64,000 bases of DNA, from contig JAPDOI010000702.1 of NCBI GenBank assembly GCA_029168955.1, forward strand, positions 186,001 to 250,000, written 5' to 3'. The position numbers were made by a program, and so were the translations under genes. This DNA comes from Aplectana chamaeleonis. Lineage: Eukaryota; Nematoda; Chromadorea; Rhabditida; Cosmocercidae. The notes under the pieces were generated by a model. The model had not been told where the DNA came from and did not search any database. It saw nothing but the letters and a program-made list of their open reading frames with translations. Of the stretch, positions 11,690 through 23,130 are shown one piece after another. Numbering within the stretch: position 1 is the stretch's first letter; each line of letters begins with the position of its first letter.

Positions 11690-11865
11690 TTTGCGCTCCA
11701 CGGCAAAAAAAACTGCCCCAAGAACAATGCACGCGTCGCGGCGCTGAGGGCTGGCTCAACGGTGGTCGGAGCGCCGTCCCCCTCAAGTCTCCGCCCACAA
11801 ATACGGTTCAAGGCTGGCCCCCCTGAGCGAAAATCAACGAGGCTTGCCCCCCTCGAGTGCCTGAG

Positions 11866-12600
11866 CGCAAACACTTTTCGGCACACGCATTCCGCTGCCG
11901 TGTAGACAGCGCTGAAGGGAGATCTTCTGGAAGTGCTTGCAAGGCTTTGACCCCGGTGTGGACTGGACAACTTGTATATGAGTACGATAACAATTTCAGA
12001 AACCTACGAATAAAGAGTAAGCTGAACAACTCCTTTGAAGACTGCGCCCTCGACGGCTATCTAATCGACGCAAAATATGTTCAAGTGTTGGATTTTCGTT
12101 GTGAATGAGCCCGGAATAGAACAACTCTATGGTGCTAAAAATGCGCCTACTACTATCTGAGATAAGTACCTCCTAATGCAGAGAGTTCGAAATATTCAAA
12201 AAAAAATCTTATTTGCTGAAATTACGTAAAAAGGGCACCGGGTTCATGGCGCGCGTTACCTGTTACCTATCTATATGGACACGTGCTCTCTTAAAGACAG
12301 AGTTTACGATGATGAGAAACAATATTTTAGTTTTCGATGTTTTTGAGCAGGTAATTCCATGGTGGGGTGCATCCCATTGGGGACCGTGTGGAGGTGCACC
12401 AACAGTTGGGAACCTCTCCCCTCCCAAGCCATGAGGATAATTCTCCCTACCCTCGGAAACCAAAATTATCCTCCATCAGCTGGTGGATTTTTTTGGTAGT
12501 AAGTGACTTGATGCCACCTTCCAGGTCCGGCTCCGGAGAGCTGACTGAGGCACACGGTGAGATCAGGAGCCTTTTATACCAACGTCATTGTTATAGCCTA
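11866..12600. other. Unassigned DNA
   Basis: No recognisable gene or transposon end. Confidence 0.3.
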
Positions 12601-12615
12601 AACATGCTGACGTCC

Positions 12616-12745
12616 TTCAAAAAAACCTTTTTGTCCGGTCGTCGACACCCACATCTTCGAGATCCTTGGCGGTCGACATCCACATCTTCGGGTTTCTCGG
12701 TGGTCGACATCCGTCTTCAAAACCCTTGTAGGTGAACATCCACAA
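12616..12745. repeat. Short tandem repeat, ~31-bp unit
   Basis: Three to four diverged units of the type GTCGACATCCACATCTTCGG in direct orientation. Non-coding in appearance. Confidence 0.55.
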
Positions 12746-12939
12746 CCGATTTAGTGGGCGAAATTTGTTGTGGGCGGCGGTTCAATAAATAGTCATGAAA
12801 ATGGCTTGCGCTTCGCCTGAACAAGTGTTTTTCCTCCGCGGTTCACAAAAAGCAGTCTTTTTGCACTGTGGTCGACACCCGCGAGTACCTGAGTACATGA
12901 AGTTTGCGATTTTCAGGTGAACATAGAGTAGACCACTAA

Positions 12940-13140
12940 AGGCACAGTACACCCTCAGATATGAATTTTGAGATTTTCGTGTAATTTTGTAGAAGACCCT
13001 TTCTGTATAACACGTACCAAATGCGAGATCTCAATTCCTCCAAATAAGCGAGATATAAGCGACCACCACAGGCCCGACCCCCTTCGCTCACCACCACAGG
13101 CCCGACCCCCTAACAGATTTTCGAACTCGATAGCAGCTCG
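12940..13140. repeat. Dispersed repeat, inverted relative to 17,830-17,990
   Basis: Shares, in opposite orientation, the CACCACAGGCCCGACCCC and AAAGGCACAGTACA words with 17,830-17,990. This copy has the CCACCACAGGCCCGACCCCC word twice in tandem. Confidence 0.6.
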
Positions 13141-13189
13141 ATGAATGGAGGAATTCAAACAAGTCGTCGTTCTTCAGTCGATTGCCGGG

Positions 13190-13432
13190 CTGTCTCATTA
13201 TCCTGGCTTTCTCTCAAGCAACGATTGCGAATGAAGAGAAATACAGGCCTGAGACAACTCGTCCACCAATTTGTCACCCTTAAAATCTAGGCATCTTTGA
13301 AAAGCCATAACTCTGTTCATAGGGGGTTCTGGGCGATTTCAGAGATACCACTGTGATCAGCGTGTGCCTCTCTCCAAGATAAGCATGAAATCTGAGAATT
13401 AATTTCTTAGGTGTTCTGTGCCTTAAAGGCAG
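13190..13432. repeat. Dispersed repeat, similar to 19,230-19,480
   Basis: Both copies contain GACAACTCGTCCACCA and then CCATAACTCTGTTC / CCATAACTCCGTTC in the same order. Function unknown. Confidence 0.5.
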
Positions 13433-14062
13433 CATACACGCTTGCAAACATGGTCGAGATATCAGCATAAATAGGCCTGCACGGCCCCTACCATGTCGTG
13501 AACGACGTTTGAAGCGCTGAAAACCATCCAGGATGACAGTATTTGACCATCCCTGTCACGCACGCCCGTATTTTCACACCCCTTCGAGTAACAGAATGAA
13601 AAGTTAAACTTGAGAAAACATGTGATAGTTTAGAGTGATAGCACTATCAAAAGGGAGTGCACGAGAGAAACAGCTCGATTTACTTGAGTAAAACATGTCT
13701 ACATTCCGATTAACTCCCGTCCACTTTTGAGAATGCCGCTCTACTCCGGTTGGCTTTTGAAAATGGAGGATTTCATCGGTGTACAAACATGTTATATCCG
13801 GGTAAATTGAGCTGTTTCTCTCGTGCACTCCCATTTGATAGTGCTATCACTCTCAATTATCACATGTTTTCTCAAGTTTAACTTTTCATTCTGTTACTCG
13901 AAGGGGTGTGAAAATACGGGCGTGCGAGACATGTTTGCTCAAATTATGTCATTGTGGATGATTTTCAGCGCTTCAAACGTCGTTGACGACATGGTAGGAG
14001 CCGTGCGGGCCTATTTATGCTGATATCTCGACCATGTTTGCGAGCGTGTATGCTGCCTTTAA
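13433..14062. mobile_element. TTAA-flanked palindromic element (family P), intact copy
   Basis: 630 bases that read almost completely as their own reverse complement, from TTAAAGGCAGCATACACG to the matching TGTATGCTGCCTTTAA. Arms share CATGTCGT(G/C)AACGACGTTTGAAGCG, GTGATAGCACTATCAAA and TTTCTCTCGTGCACTCCC. TTAA stands at both ends. Related copies: 30,943-31,406, 57,738-58,338 and the split copy 59,733-63,866. TTAA targeting is typical of piggyBac-type transposases, but no transposase is present. Confidence 0.8.
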
Positions 14063-14900
14063 TGTATAGCACCTGCCAAGTGCGAGATCCGAAGATCCTC
14101 CAAATGAGCGAGGAAGCGTCACACTCAAATGGAGATATTATGAATCACATTTCTTTGGTGTAGCTAATGAGCTCAACACAGGTTGGATGTGCTTGGATTT
14201 TCGATCAAAGTCCTGCTTCAAAATAGTGCACGGACCACTTGTGATAGCAGATTAATCTGAACTCTGCTCTATTGTACTCAGAGGAGATTGAAACGTTCCG
14301 GTTCGATTTTTTGATGTTTTTGATCAGAGGTTGATGAGTAGAAAAACTCCTCGATTTGATCGTTAGAGTTGAAACACAAAATCCAATCTGACCGGTTATA
14401 CGCCAGTATATAGAACTTTTCGCGCAGTTCATTAGTTGTCCTGCCACGTACACAGAGCATAATTTTTACGGCCCATATGTAAAGTCTTGAATGTTACAAT
14501 TCTACCGCTTGTGATGATTTCCTCCATATCGAGATTAGCCAACAAGCCTCTGAATCTCATCGGTCAACGCAGTCAGTGTGATGGTATCTCACTTTGTCGA
14601 AGAAAAGCAGTGGTCAAACTTGACAGTTATGAGTGTTTGAGGGTCCTCTATCAATTGAACTCACTGCCGTCGAATTTTATCGGTTTTCTGGAATTATCAG
14701 TTTTATTGATTTTCCGCAGAAGTCAATAAAAGACTGTGGAAGTGAATTCAATCGATAGAAGACCTTCGACAATCCCTAAAATTTCCGTTTCGCCACTGCT
14801 TTTTCACCGTAGATGAAAATATCCATCGCACCGCTAGCGTTGACCGATGAGATTCAGAGCTTTGTGAAAATCGTGGCGATTAGTAGGTTTTTTTGAATAG
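14063..14900. other. Unassigned DNA
   Basis: No gene was recognised; open frames on either strand lack motif or splice support. Confidence 0.3.
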
Positions 14901-14919
14901 GTGTACATTATAGTTGTGC

Positions 14920-15195
14920 TCGAATATTCGCAATCGAATAAACGTTCGAATAAATTATTCGATTATTTATTCGATTATCGAGTAATCGAAAAATCTCGAT
15001 TTTCGATTATTATTCGAAATCGACTATCGAAAAAAAAACAGATATTCGATCATTATTCGAAATCGACTATCGAAAAAAACCTCACATTCGATTATTATTC
15101 GAAATCGACTATCGAAAATACCAGGTATTCGATTATTATTCGAAATCGACTATCGACACTGACCATTATTCGGACATATTCGATCTTCGAATATA
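14920..15195. repeat. Satellite-like array of TTCGAA/ATCGA words, ~45-bp unit
   Basis: About four direct units of the form ATTATTCGAAATCGACTATC followed by an A-rich spacer, preceded by shorter ATTCGATTATT repeats. The long open frame across it reflects repeat periodicity, not a gene. Confidence 0.8.
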
Positions 15196-15394
15196 TTTGA
15201 ATAATCTAACACAGCCATTACCGGATCCTACACAGAAACTTTTCGAAGGGCCATTGCACCAGCATTAGTGTGAGTCAGGGCTGTGCGTAACTGAAATTTT
15301 AAATTACGTAAATCGTAATTTTCAAATCCTCGTAACTCGTTAATCGTAATTCGTAACTGATGAGTAATGAGCTCAAACACAGCCTCAAACCTCA

Positions 15395-15956
15395 TTAAAG
15401 GCAGTGGTCACGATCAAATATGCTTGTCGCCTTTTTCTCTCTGAACCCTTTTTTGGGTCTCGAGTAGTAGGACCAATGAGAAAAAATCGCGAAAAAACCA
15501 CTGTTTTGGGCCAAATTTGAAGCCTGAACTTTCTTGTCTTTCGATGGTGGACGAGCCCACTCCACATCATCGGCATCGATGACCTCTTATATCAAGAACA
15601 TCAGCTGGCTTGAAATCGAATTTCAATCAATGAACCTTCGGATTTATGTACACATCTAGTCGAAAACATTGGCTGGAGTGCTTTCTTTCCTTGCTCAACT
15701 GTTTTCATTAGGTAAAATTGCATTTATTTCTTCCTCCGAACGTCGCTGATTTTTGACTGCCCGGCATGAGACTGCCATCTTTTTTGACGACGCTGTGCAC
15801 GTGTGCGCGAACTGACTTCTTTGGGCCTTAGAAACTCTAATTCTAGCCCGTTTTCCACCGCTCTACCTTTCTAGTTTTTCAGCTGTTTTCGATCTAAGCT
15901 GATTTTTGAAGTTTATTCGATGACGTTTTTCATCGTGACCACTGCCTTTAAACATG
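15395..15956. mobile_element. TTAA-flanked element (family Q), copy 1
   Basis: The ends are TTAAAGGCAGTGGTCACGAT and ATCGTGACCACTGCCTTTAA, an inverted repeat of about 20 bases. The interior is the reverse complement of 35,996-36,418, sharing GGGCTAGAATTAGAGTTTCT and CAGTCTCATGCCG. The first eight bases, AAAGGCAG, match the family P termini, so P and Q may be moved by the same enzyme. Confidence 0.7.
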
Positions 15957-17189
15957 GAAACGCCCAACTTCTCAGTGATGACATGTGTTTCAAAATAAAT
16001 CTGTTTTCGACGAGTACTTGAGAAAAGGCTTTCATCCGAGCGAATATCTGGTCCGCAATCGCAGACACCCGCTATGGGAGCACGCGACGCGATGACAATA
16101 CTGGTGGGACCACGTAGTCCTGGCACGATCAACCTTCGTCCCAGCACGACTTCATCGCATTACGTCGTGCTGCAACAGCGTTTGTCCACAATTGCGGACC
16201 GGAATTTTCTTCTGGTAACGGCAATACTGGTCGAAAGTGTGAATCGTCTCCTATCCAACGCTTTTTTTGGTTTTCAGCAAAACTTGGCGGTTTTCAAAGT
16301 TGAAACTGAAATTTGATGGGGATCCAGGGTACCGACTGAGCATTTTTTTAGCAGCCAAAGCTAAAGCCGCGAAAATTGACAGGGCAAGTGAACCCACGAC
16401 ATAAGCGCTAGATCAAAATAAGCACGGGAATTCTCAATAGAGCGAGATTTGTATATTTTTTCCCTACCTTTAACAAGGTGCTTCTGTGGCTGTCTACGAT
16501 GGCTAATTTGGATTTTGTTTTTTTATCGATTTTTGGAAACGAAATAAAAACGAATAGGTGGCAAAATGAGTAATACTCAAAAGGGTGGAGTAAATATCAA
16601 ATAGCATCAAGTTTTGCGGCTCATAATCGTTAGGGCAGAAAATGTCCAAGTAACAAATTCACGAAAAACGAAAAAAAGCTAGGAATCTTGCCTAATCCAG
16701 AAATTCCGCGAACACTATCCCCCACTCAGACAGTAACACTGATGGAATCGCTGGTGCGTGGCGGGACGAACAACTCCCATCTCGCTATACGACCGCTATC
16801 GTTCTAGGAGAAAGCGCGTCATTTCGGATGTATCGCACCTCTTCACTGTGGACACCCAGCGAAGACGCGACGCGACGTAGCGTGATCGAGATGTAGGCTG
16901 ATTATAACATCGCGTCGCGACGCGAACGAACTCTGAACGGGGTCTAACGAAACGCCCGCTCGTGACGCGCTGGCGTTGTATGAATAGAACCGCTGTGGGT
17001 GGCACCAGGTAGCTGCTAGTGTAGAAACGATGCGTATCGATTTTGCGTGCCGCCACTCATGAACCTTGCCTGAGCGGAACATTGAAAATATTGAGCAGTT
17101 CAAAAGTTTCCGATGCCATTCCTAAAAACTGCCTCTTCAAAGCAGTAGCGTCGTAAAACTCTGAATTCGGTTGGCATGTAGATAAATTA
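15957..17189. other. Unassigned DNA
   Basis: No gene was recognised. An inverted repeat rich in CGCGACGCG lies around 16,860-16,925. Confidence 0.3.
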
Positions 17190-17194
17190 ATTCA

Positions 17195-17440
17195 TTTATT
17201 CGAAATTATTCAATTTTCGATATTCATTCATTCGAAATAGAGAATCGAATATATTCATTCATTCGTTCATTCGAAATTTTTGAAGTCGAATATATTCATT
17301 CATTCGTTTATTCGAAAAATTTAAAGTCGAATACATTCATTCATTCGTTTATTCGAAAAATTTGAAGTCGAATTTATGCCTTCATTCATTTATTCGAAAA
17401 TTTTGAAGTCGAATATATTCATTCAATCATTCATTCGGTC
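17195..17440. repeat. Satellite-like array, ~41-bp unit with ATTCATTCATTCG
   Basis: About six direct units of the type ATTCATTCATTCGTTTATTC followed by GAAAAATTTGAAGTCGAATA. Core words TTCGAA/TCGAAT resemble the arrays at 15 and 53 kb although unit length and order differ. Confidence 0.8.
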
Positions 17441-17589
17441 CGTTTAGTCAAAAAGCACAACTACATCACAACTTTATATGCTCTGTCCAAATCAAAAAGT
17501 CCACCAATGCGGTCGGCGTGCGTGTCGTGCGGCCGTCTAGAAGCATTTCCTAGACCTCTAAGTCAACCATTAGTGACTAATGCTCCACT

Positions 17590-17746
17590 TATCCTCTGGT
17601 TCCGAGCCAGATTTACTCTGTTCCCTCGCGCGCTTGCGCGGAGCGAGGGTAGAGACAGCGAGAAATTGTGGGGAGAAGGTGACGCAGCGTACGCACGCAG
17701 AAGCACGCGACGAAAGGAAATAAATCACACTCGGAAACAGAGGATA
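17590..17746. mobile_element. Small TA-flanked MITE, copy 2
   Basis: Terminal repeats TATCCTCTGGTTCC and GGAAACAGAGGATA; same family as 1,729-1,853 but in opposite orientation and about 30 bases longer. Internal CGCGCTTGCGCGGAGCGAGG is shared with the decayed copy near 39,575. Confidence 0.75.
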
Positions 17747-18330
17747 GCTGATCGTAGCCGTGAAAAGACTGATCGGGGAATCGCCTCCGCAATGGCCGCT
17801 CGACACGCTTGAAAATCTGGTAGGGGGTGTGGCCCATGGTGGTGAGTGAGGGGGCCGCGCCTGTGGTGGTCGCTTACATCCCGCTTATTCGGAGCAATTG
17901 TGATCACGTCTTGTACAGAAGCGGTCTACGACACAAACAAATAAGAATAGCAAAATTCATGTCTGAGGTTGTACTGTGCCTTTGAAGTGCTGTTCTTGTG
18001 TGCTACGACTGATTTTCCCCTAGTGCACCTCAAGGCTTGCTAAAGAGAATTAATGGAAGCCGGGTGCATTTTGGTTAACAGAGTGAAGATCAATGTGTTT
18101 TCTTTTAGTTTTACAAAAAAAGCCGCTTTTTCGTTGCAGGCGATCCTCATACCTTTGCGCTATAATTTTGGCGCAACCTAAAGTCAGGTGCCTATCCAAT
18201 TGCAACTCTGCACCAGAATGTGGACCAAAAGCAAATTCCACTATCTATTAGCAACGACTGCTGTACGTTTTTTTCCAATCAGTAAGGTAATTTAAACCAT
18301 CAGACATGTGTCAGGGATGAGATTTTTCAG
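17747..18330. other. Repeat remnant and unassigned DNA
   Basis: 17,830-17,990 is the inverted partner of 12,940-13,140. The remainder shows no gene. Confidence 0.4.
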
Positions 18331-18490
18331 CTCATGATGGTGAGGTTTCACCTTGTGGTAGGACAAACACCGGAGGAAACACCCATGACGACAGAGCCGA
18401 CAACGACGAAAGCAACCCCTGTAGAAGGTACAACAACGACAACAACGACGACGACACCAACAACAACAGCAAATGCCAACCCCAATCCAA
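18331..18490 (+). CDS. Possible Thr-rich exon of an unidentified gene
   Basis: Open between a strong acceptor (GATTTTTCAG, ending 18,330) and a donor GTGAGG at 18,491. It would encode a short hydrophobic start followed by a Thr/Pro-rich stretch (PMTTEPTTTKATPVEG, then nine Thr) of the kind seen in mucin-like, heavily O-glycosylated secreted proteins. No neighbouring exon of compatible phase was found: joining to 19,020 gives a stop. It could be a real exon with partners not recognised, or low-complexity DNA. Confidence 0.25.
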
Positions 18491-19019
18491 GTGAGGACCT
18501 CTCACCCCTGGGTATCATATATTGCTCTGCCGTCTGTTGTTCTTAGGGGGAACCATACTTGGAAGGATGCTATCGCACTCAGAAGGGTGATCTAGCACTG
18601 GTCGCCGCGCGCGACAAAGGTATCGGGGAGTCGCGGTGAGGTCAGCCTTGGCACGCGGCGTTTGCGTGGCAGCAGCTACGCGCGATGGTATCGCGCTCAC
18701 ATCGCGTTTAAACCAGATTTTCGCCCAATAGCCCGCTGTTTAACGCGCTTTCGCGATTTCATCGCATCGAAGCGCCCTGCACTGCAATGTGAGGACATCG
18801 CGGTAGCGTCTTGCTGGGATTGTGTAATGTCCTCCTTTTAATTAAACCTTTTCCTCTTCTTTGACGTTTTTTTCTGCTTTCTTTTTCGTTAACGTACTGT
18901 TTACTTTTGACACTTTAGGGCTATTGCTCCTTTTCATGCACAGATAAAAACTAAGGACTATAAGATGAGCTGGCTACTGATTGTCAGAGGCAGTGTTCAC
19001 GATAAAAAATGTGCTTCAG
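18491..19019. other. Unassigned DNA
   Basis: No gene seen. GC-rich CGCGAT words cluster at 18,600-18,790. Confidence 0.3.
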
Positions 19020-19181
19020 TTTCCACTAGGAATGGATAGTGGAGGGGCACACTGTAACGTTAACGTCGAAAGAACGCATGAAAACGAGCCAGGAAAAGCT
19101 CCAAAAGAGCCCGAAGTTGCCATTTCGAGCGCAAGGCAAACCTCAGAAGCGCAACACACGCCCACCGACGTGAACAAATGA
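19020..19181 (+). CDS. Possible terminal exon of an unidentified gene
   Basis: After an acceptor-like GTGCTTCAG the frame stays open to a TGA at 19,179-19,181. It encodes a hydrophilic, Glu/Pro/Thr/His-rich tail with no known domain. Weak support; no upstream exon of matching phase was identified. Confidence 0.2.
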   Translation, partial: FPLGMDSGGAHCNVNVERTHENEPGKAPKEPEVAISSARQTSEAQHTPTDVNK

Positions 19182-19229
19182 ATGCTCGAGATCGTGAGAT
19201 GAGCGATGATTTCCAATCATTAGCCCCGT

Positions 19230-19480
19230 TCTTCCCTTCATTCTCAACTTCTCTCTTTACTCAGGTCAGCTCGCATACATCGGCCGCAAAAGACGGAAGT
19301 TACAAGCCTTGGACAACTCGTCCACCATAATTTCCTTAGCTCAATTTTTAGGGGACCATAACTCCGTTCCCGGGAGGTCTTGTACGATATCAGAGACATC
19401 ATTGGAATCAGCATGGAGCCGTTATCAAGATAGGGAGGAAAACAGGAAAACAATTATTATTCTGAACACTGCCTTTAAAG
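19230..19480. repeat. Dispersed repeat, similar to 13,190-13,432
   Basis: Shares GGACAACTCGTCCACCA and CCATAACTCCGTTC with the 13.3-kb copy. It ends near 19,475 at CACTGCCTTTAAAGGCG, i.e. next to a family Q-like terminus. Confidence 0.5.
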
Positions 19481-21697
19481 GCGTCGTACGCGCAGAAAAC
19501 CGTATATTACGTTTTAATGTTTTTGTGTAGTTTGCCCTCTCTAGTGAACGAAAATGACGAAAGGTCCTATAAAAACCTTTATTTGTGAAGAACAGTCGTT
19601 CTGAACACACTGTGAAATTAAATTTGAATTTCGCGCCAAAATCGTTTTTGAAGTTTTTTTTTGCGTTCGTAGGCCTGGTCACTGTCATATTCAATGTTTT
19701 TCAGCCAACTGTTGTTCATGTTGTTTGACGGTCGCACCAACATTCTATGAAGAAGTGGTAGATGGCTGGTGAGAACTGGTGGAGAATCCTCATCTTTTAC
19801 CCATTCCAACCTTAGCCCTACGTTTTTGACGCGCCGAAATTGACCGTCGGGATCCACCGGGCTCATTTATGAATTTGAGACTAAAATATGAAAATGGTTT
19901 TTAGCACAAACGAACTGTCTTTCGGTAGAATGCTATCCTGAAGTGAAATGAAGTAAAAACTAATGAGACTGATTGTGGTTTTTTGTTGGAGGATAACATG
20001 GCTTCGAATGCAGGTGTTGCCAAATCTAGTTGCACGGCGAAAATAAGCATGAAAACTTCAAACCCTGCTCTTTGAGATCTGTGCATGTTTGGGTGAGGAC
20101 GCAAAATGACTTTGAAGCATGGTTTTGCTCGAGGGCGATGCGATGTGTTGGCGCGATGTTCATCGCAGAGCAAATCACATCGCGCGCGATTTTCGTGGCA
20201 CGATATAAGTATGGTTCCTCCCTTACTGTAAACATCATTCAGCGATCAATCAAATGTGCCCATCCAATCCCGGTATGAACGATAGAATCAGAGTCAAGGC
20301 ATTGGATATGACAAATCATAGGAGGTTGGTTCTCCTTTCGGTCGGTTGGAGTTGATGAGGCCAGGTAGAAATACCGAGAGTTTGTGGTCTTTCTATTGGT
20401 CCAGTCATACAAGAAGATAGATCCTAAACACAAATTCCATGGTTCACACTAAAATAGTCTTCCCCACAACAGAATGATTGACGCGGACCGCGCATCCAAC
20501 TTGAAGGCAGCGTAGGCGCAAAAACCCTAACCATTTTTTTGCTATTTTGCGCAGTTAGGTCTACCTGGTTGTGATATAACGCAAAGAGGCCACCCAAAAC
20601 ACCCAAGTTTCGGAGAGAAAAACTCGTTCAAAAATTCTGGACCATTCAGCTTCCTCTTTTCACGTTTGTCCAATGTGTCTTGTGTAATACACAAATGTCA
20701 GAGATTTGAACGTTTGAATTGATTTACCCCCTTATCTTTTTAGGTTCCACGATTCTTTCCGCCTTAATGCTGTCAATGATCATCTAAACATAGGAAGCTT
20801 TCAATACAAAGATCTGAACTTGAAGATCTTTCGGAATAAATAATAGAGAATTTTGAATTTCGGCGGCCTGTCGGAGCCTGTCGTGGTGCTTCTGTTCCTC
20901 GTGTTAGATGATCGACCGGGAAAACGCCTTTTCAGACCACGGAGCTATTTTCACGAGCCTGTAGCATTATGAATACGCAACATTGAAGTCTCAAGCATCG
21001 CCAACTTACCCCATTTGGTTTAAACATTGGATTGAGATGAAAAACCCAAGTTTGGTTTTCCGCGCGGATGCTGTCTCTAACCCGCATACATGAACTTGGT
21101 AAGGCCCTGTCGAAGTTGACAGGTAAACCGTCTATGGCTGCCGCTTGCCACCGGGAAAAATCCTCTTCTACCATCTGCCTTCTTCTGCGTTTGGGTGCTT
21201 TCCTGTAGGTTCATTATCATTTACCGCCAACATATTGCTATACTGTAGTGAGCAATAGTATTCTACGGGTGTATGCGGTCGGAAGTGACGCCTTTTCCCC
21301 ATTTGAGGCTAGAAACTCCGTAGCTGATTACAGTTGCTGCAGCCAGACCTTTCGTAAATTCTGGGGCTAAAAATTCCTTAGCTTAGAGAATTTTTCACGT
21401 TCAGTAGACTAGGTGCCTCGGAGACCCTGGGCATCTAGTTTTTCCATGTGGGCGTCGAGTTACCGATCGGGAGAGTAGTTGGAGGCAGCGGGGTATGCGA
21501 TTTGTCCAAGAAGTAGGTTCTTTCACCAGGCCTCAAACTTTTCGAAAACCCAGACTTTCCTTCCTATCTGAAATTCAAACGAGTAAGCCGCTTAGACGAC
21601 TGAATATAGGCACCAAATCGGATTTCATTGCAGTCTTATTTAGCAGATATCGGTTCGCCTGAAATCTCGAAAGGTGCGACCTGTTATCTTTCCTTCT
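19481..21697. other. Unassigned DNA upstream of the mariner
   Basis: About 2.2 kb with no recognisable gene, transposon end or tandem array. Confidence 0.3.
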
Positions 21698-22955
21698 GTT
21701 CAATAAGTTTTGTCGTTCGATAACAGAGAGCGTTGCTACTAACCCAATTTTTTTTGTTTTGTTGGTACACTCTTCATATGAACGTATGTGAAGTTTAATT
21801 TCAATCTGTCAATTCATTCTTTGTTTACAAGCCATTTAGTGTCGCCGTGTCACAGAAAAAATTAATTTCGTGCAGTGATAAAATTCTTATTTTTGGAAGG
21901 TGTAGCACCAAAAGAAATTCACGAGCGAATATCAAATATGTATAATGATTGTTCACCTGCAATTAGAACAGTAGAAAGATGGTTTGCTGAATTTAAACGT
22001 GGTCGTACCAGCCATGAAGACGATCCACGTGAAGGACGTCCAAAAGCGCATCAACACTAGAAATCATACCCAAAATACAGGATATGGTTTTAGAAGATCG
22101 TCGATTGATTGAAAGGGATTCAGTAGAGGCTCGACACATCTCATTAGGCAGTGTGAGCCATATTTTAGGTGAAATTCGAGGTTTTAGAAAGCTGTGTGCA
22201 CAATGCGTGCCCCATTCGCTAACAATGGAACAAAAACACATTCGAATGCGACTTGCTCAGCAGCATTTGCAGCGTTTTGAAAAGGATAAAGTGGATTTCG
22301 TGCGTCGATTCATGTTTATGGATGAGACTTGGGTCTATCATCATGATCCTGAATCAAAAGAAGAAGCCAAAGAGTGGTGTGAACCTTCTGGTTCGGCTTC
22401 GAAACGAGTTCGTGTCCGGAAATCGACCAAGAAGGTTATGGCATCAGTTTTTTGGGATGCGAAAGGAATTTTGTTTATGGATTCCTCGCGAAGCGGTGAA
22501 AAAGTATCTCTGAAAATTATTGCAACCTTTTAGACCATTCGAAGAAAAAAACCGTGAAAAAAGACCCGGTTTACAGAAGAAAAAAGTCCCTTTTCATCAG
22601 GACAATGCACCGTGTCACAAGAGCATTCTGACAATGGCTAAAATCCATGAAATAAAGTTCGAATTGTTGAACCATTCACCGTATTCACCAGATTTAGCCC
22701 CCAGCGACTTCCATGTGTTTCCAGAACTCAAAAAATTTATGCGTGGCAAGCGTTTTTCAACAAATGAAGAGGTCATAACTGCTGTTGAAGCGTATTTGGC
22801 AGACCTTCCGGATTCTCACTTTAGGGATGGGATCCACAGATTGGAGGACCGTTGGAGCAAGTGTATTAATGTTCAGGGAGATTATACTGATAAATGAAGT
22901 GTATTTTGAACCATAAAACTGGGTTTTTCTTATCGAGCGACACAACTTATTGAAC
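21698..22955 (+). mobile_element. Mariner transposon with decayed transposase
   Basis: Terminal inverted repeats of 26 bases (GTTCAATAAGTTTTGTCGTT at the left; right end 22,930-22,955) match at 24 of 26 positions. Length, 1,258 bp, is typical of mariner. The transposase runs 21,875-22,897 in three frame segments. The N-terminal helix-turn-helix region is followed by ETWVYHHDPESKEEAKEW (first Asp in MDET), FHQDNAPCHKS (second Asp) and YSPDLAPSDF (third Asp), with 34 residues between the last two: the mariner D,D34D triad. A frameshift near 22,045 and another near 22,530 disable it. The flanking TA is no longer visible. Confidence 0.93.
21875..22897 (+). pseudogene. Mariner transposase pseudogene (D,D34D)
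   Basis: Open segments 21,875-22,060, 22,084-22,533 and 22,520-22,897. The shift near 22,045 lies just after the GRP linker and that at about 22,530 between the first and second catalytic Asp. All three catalytic aspartates survive. C-terminal words RWSKCINVQGDY are typical of the family. Confidence 0.9.
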
Positions 22956-23130
22956 AACCTGGGGTGGTAGTAAATGGTGTGTTAACCGCGAATAAACCGC
23001 CACCTCCAAGCCGCCAACATACCGCGAATTAAATGCAGTAGAGCCGCCAAATTAACACGTATTAACCGCCACCTCCTGGCCGGCTACGAACCGCGAAATA
23101 GGTGCCACGGTTTGTTGCCGGTTTAACGAA

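Larger units (their letters stand above)
6701..11865. repeat. 5.2-kb region bounded by ~170-190-bp inverted repeats
   Basis: 6,701-6,890 and about 11,690-11,865 are inverted copies that both begin CTCAGGCACTCGAGGGGGGC and share TATTTGTGGGCGGAGACTTG and GACCACCGTTGAGCCAGCCC. This could be one large inverted-repeat DNA transposon or two solo copies of one element. The interior holds further palindromes (7.75-10.46 kb) and no recognisable transposase. No target duplication was identified. Confidence 0.6.

Noticed and set aside
14920..17440. CRISPR-like regularly spaced repeats
   Set aside because: Direct units have no distinct spacers and the genome is clearly nematode; these are satellite arrays.
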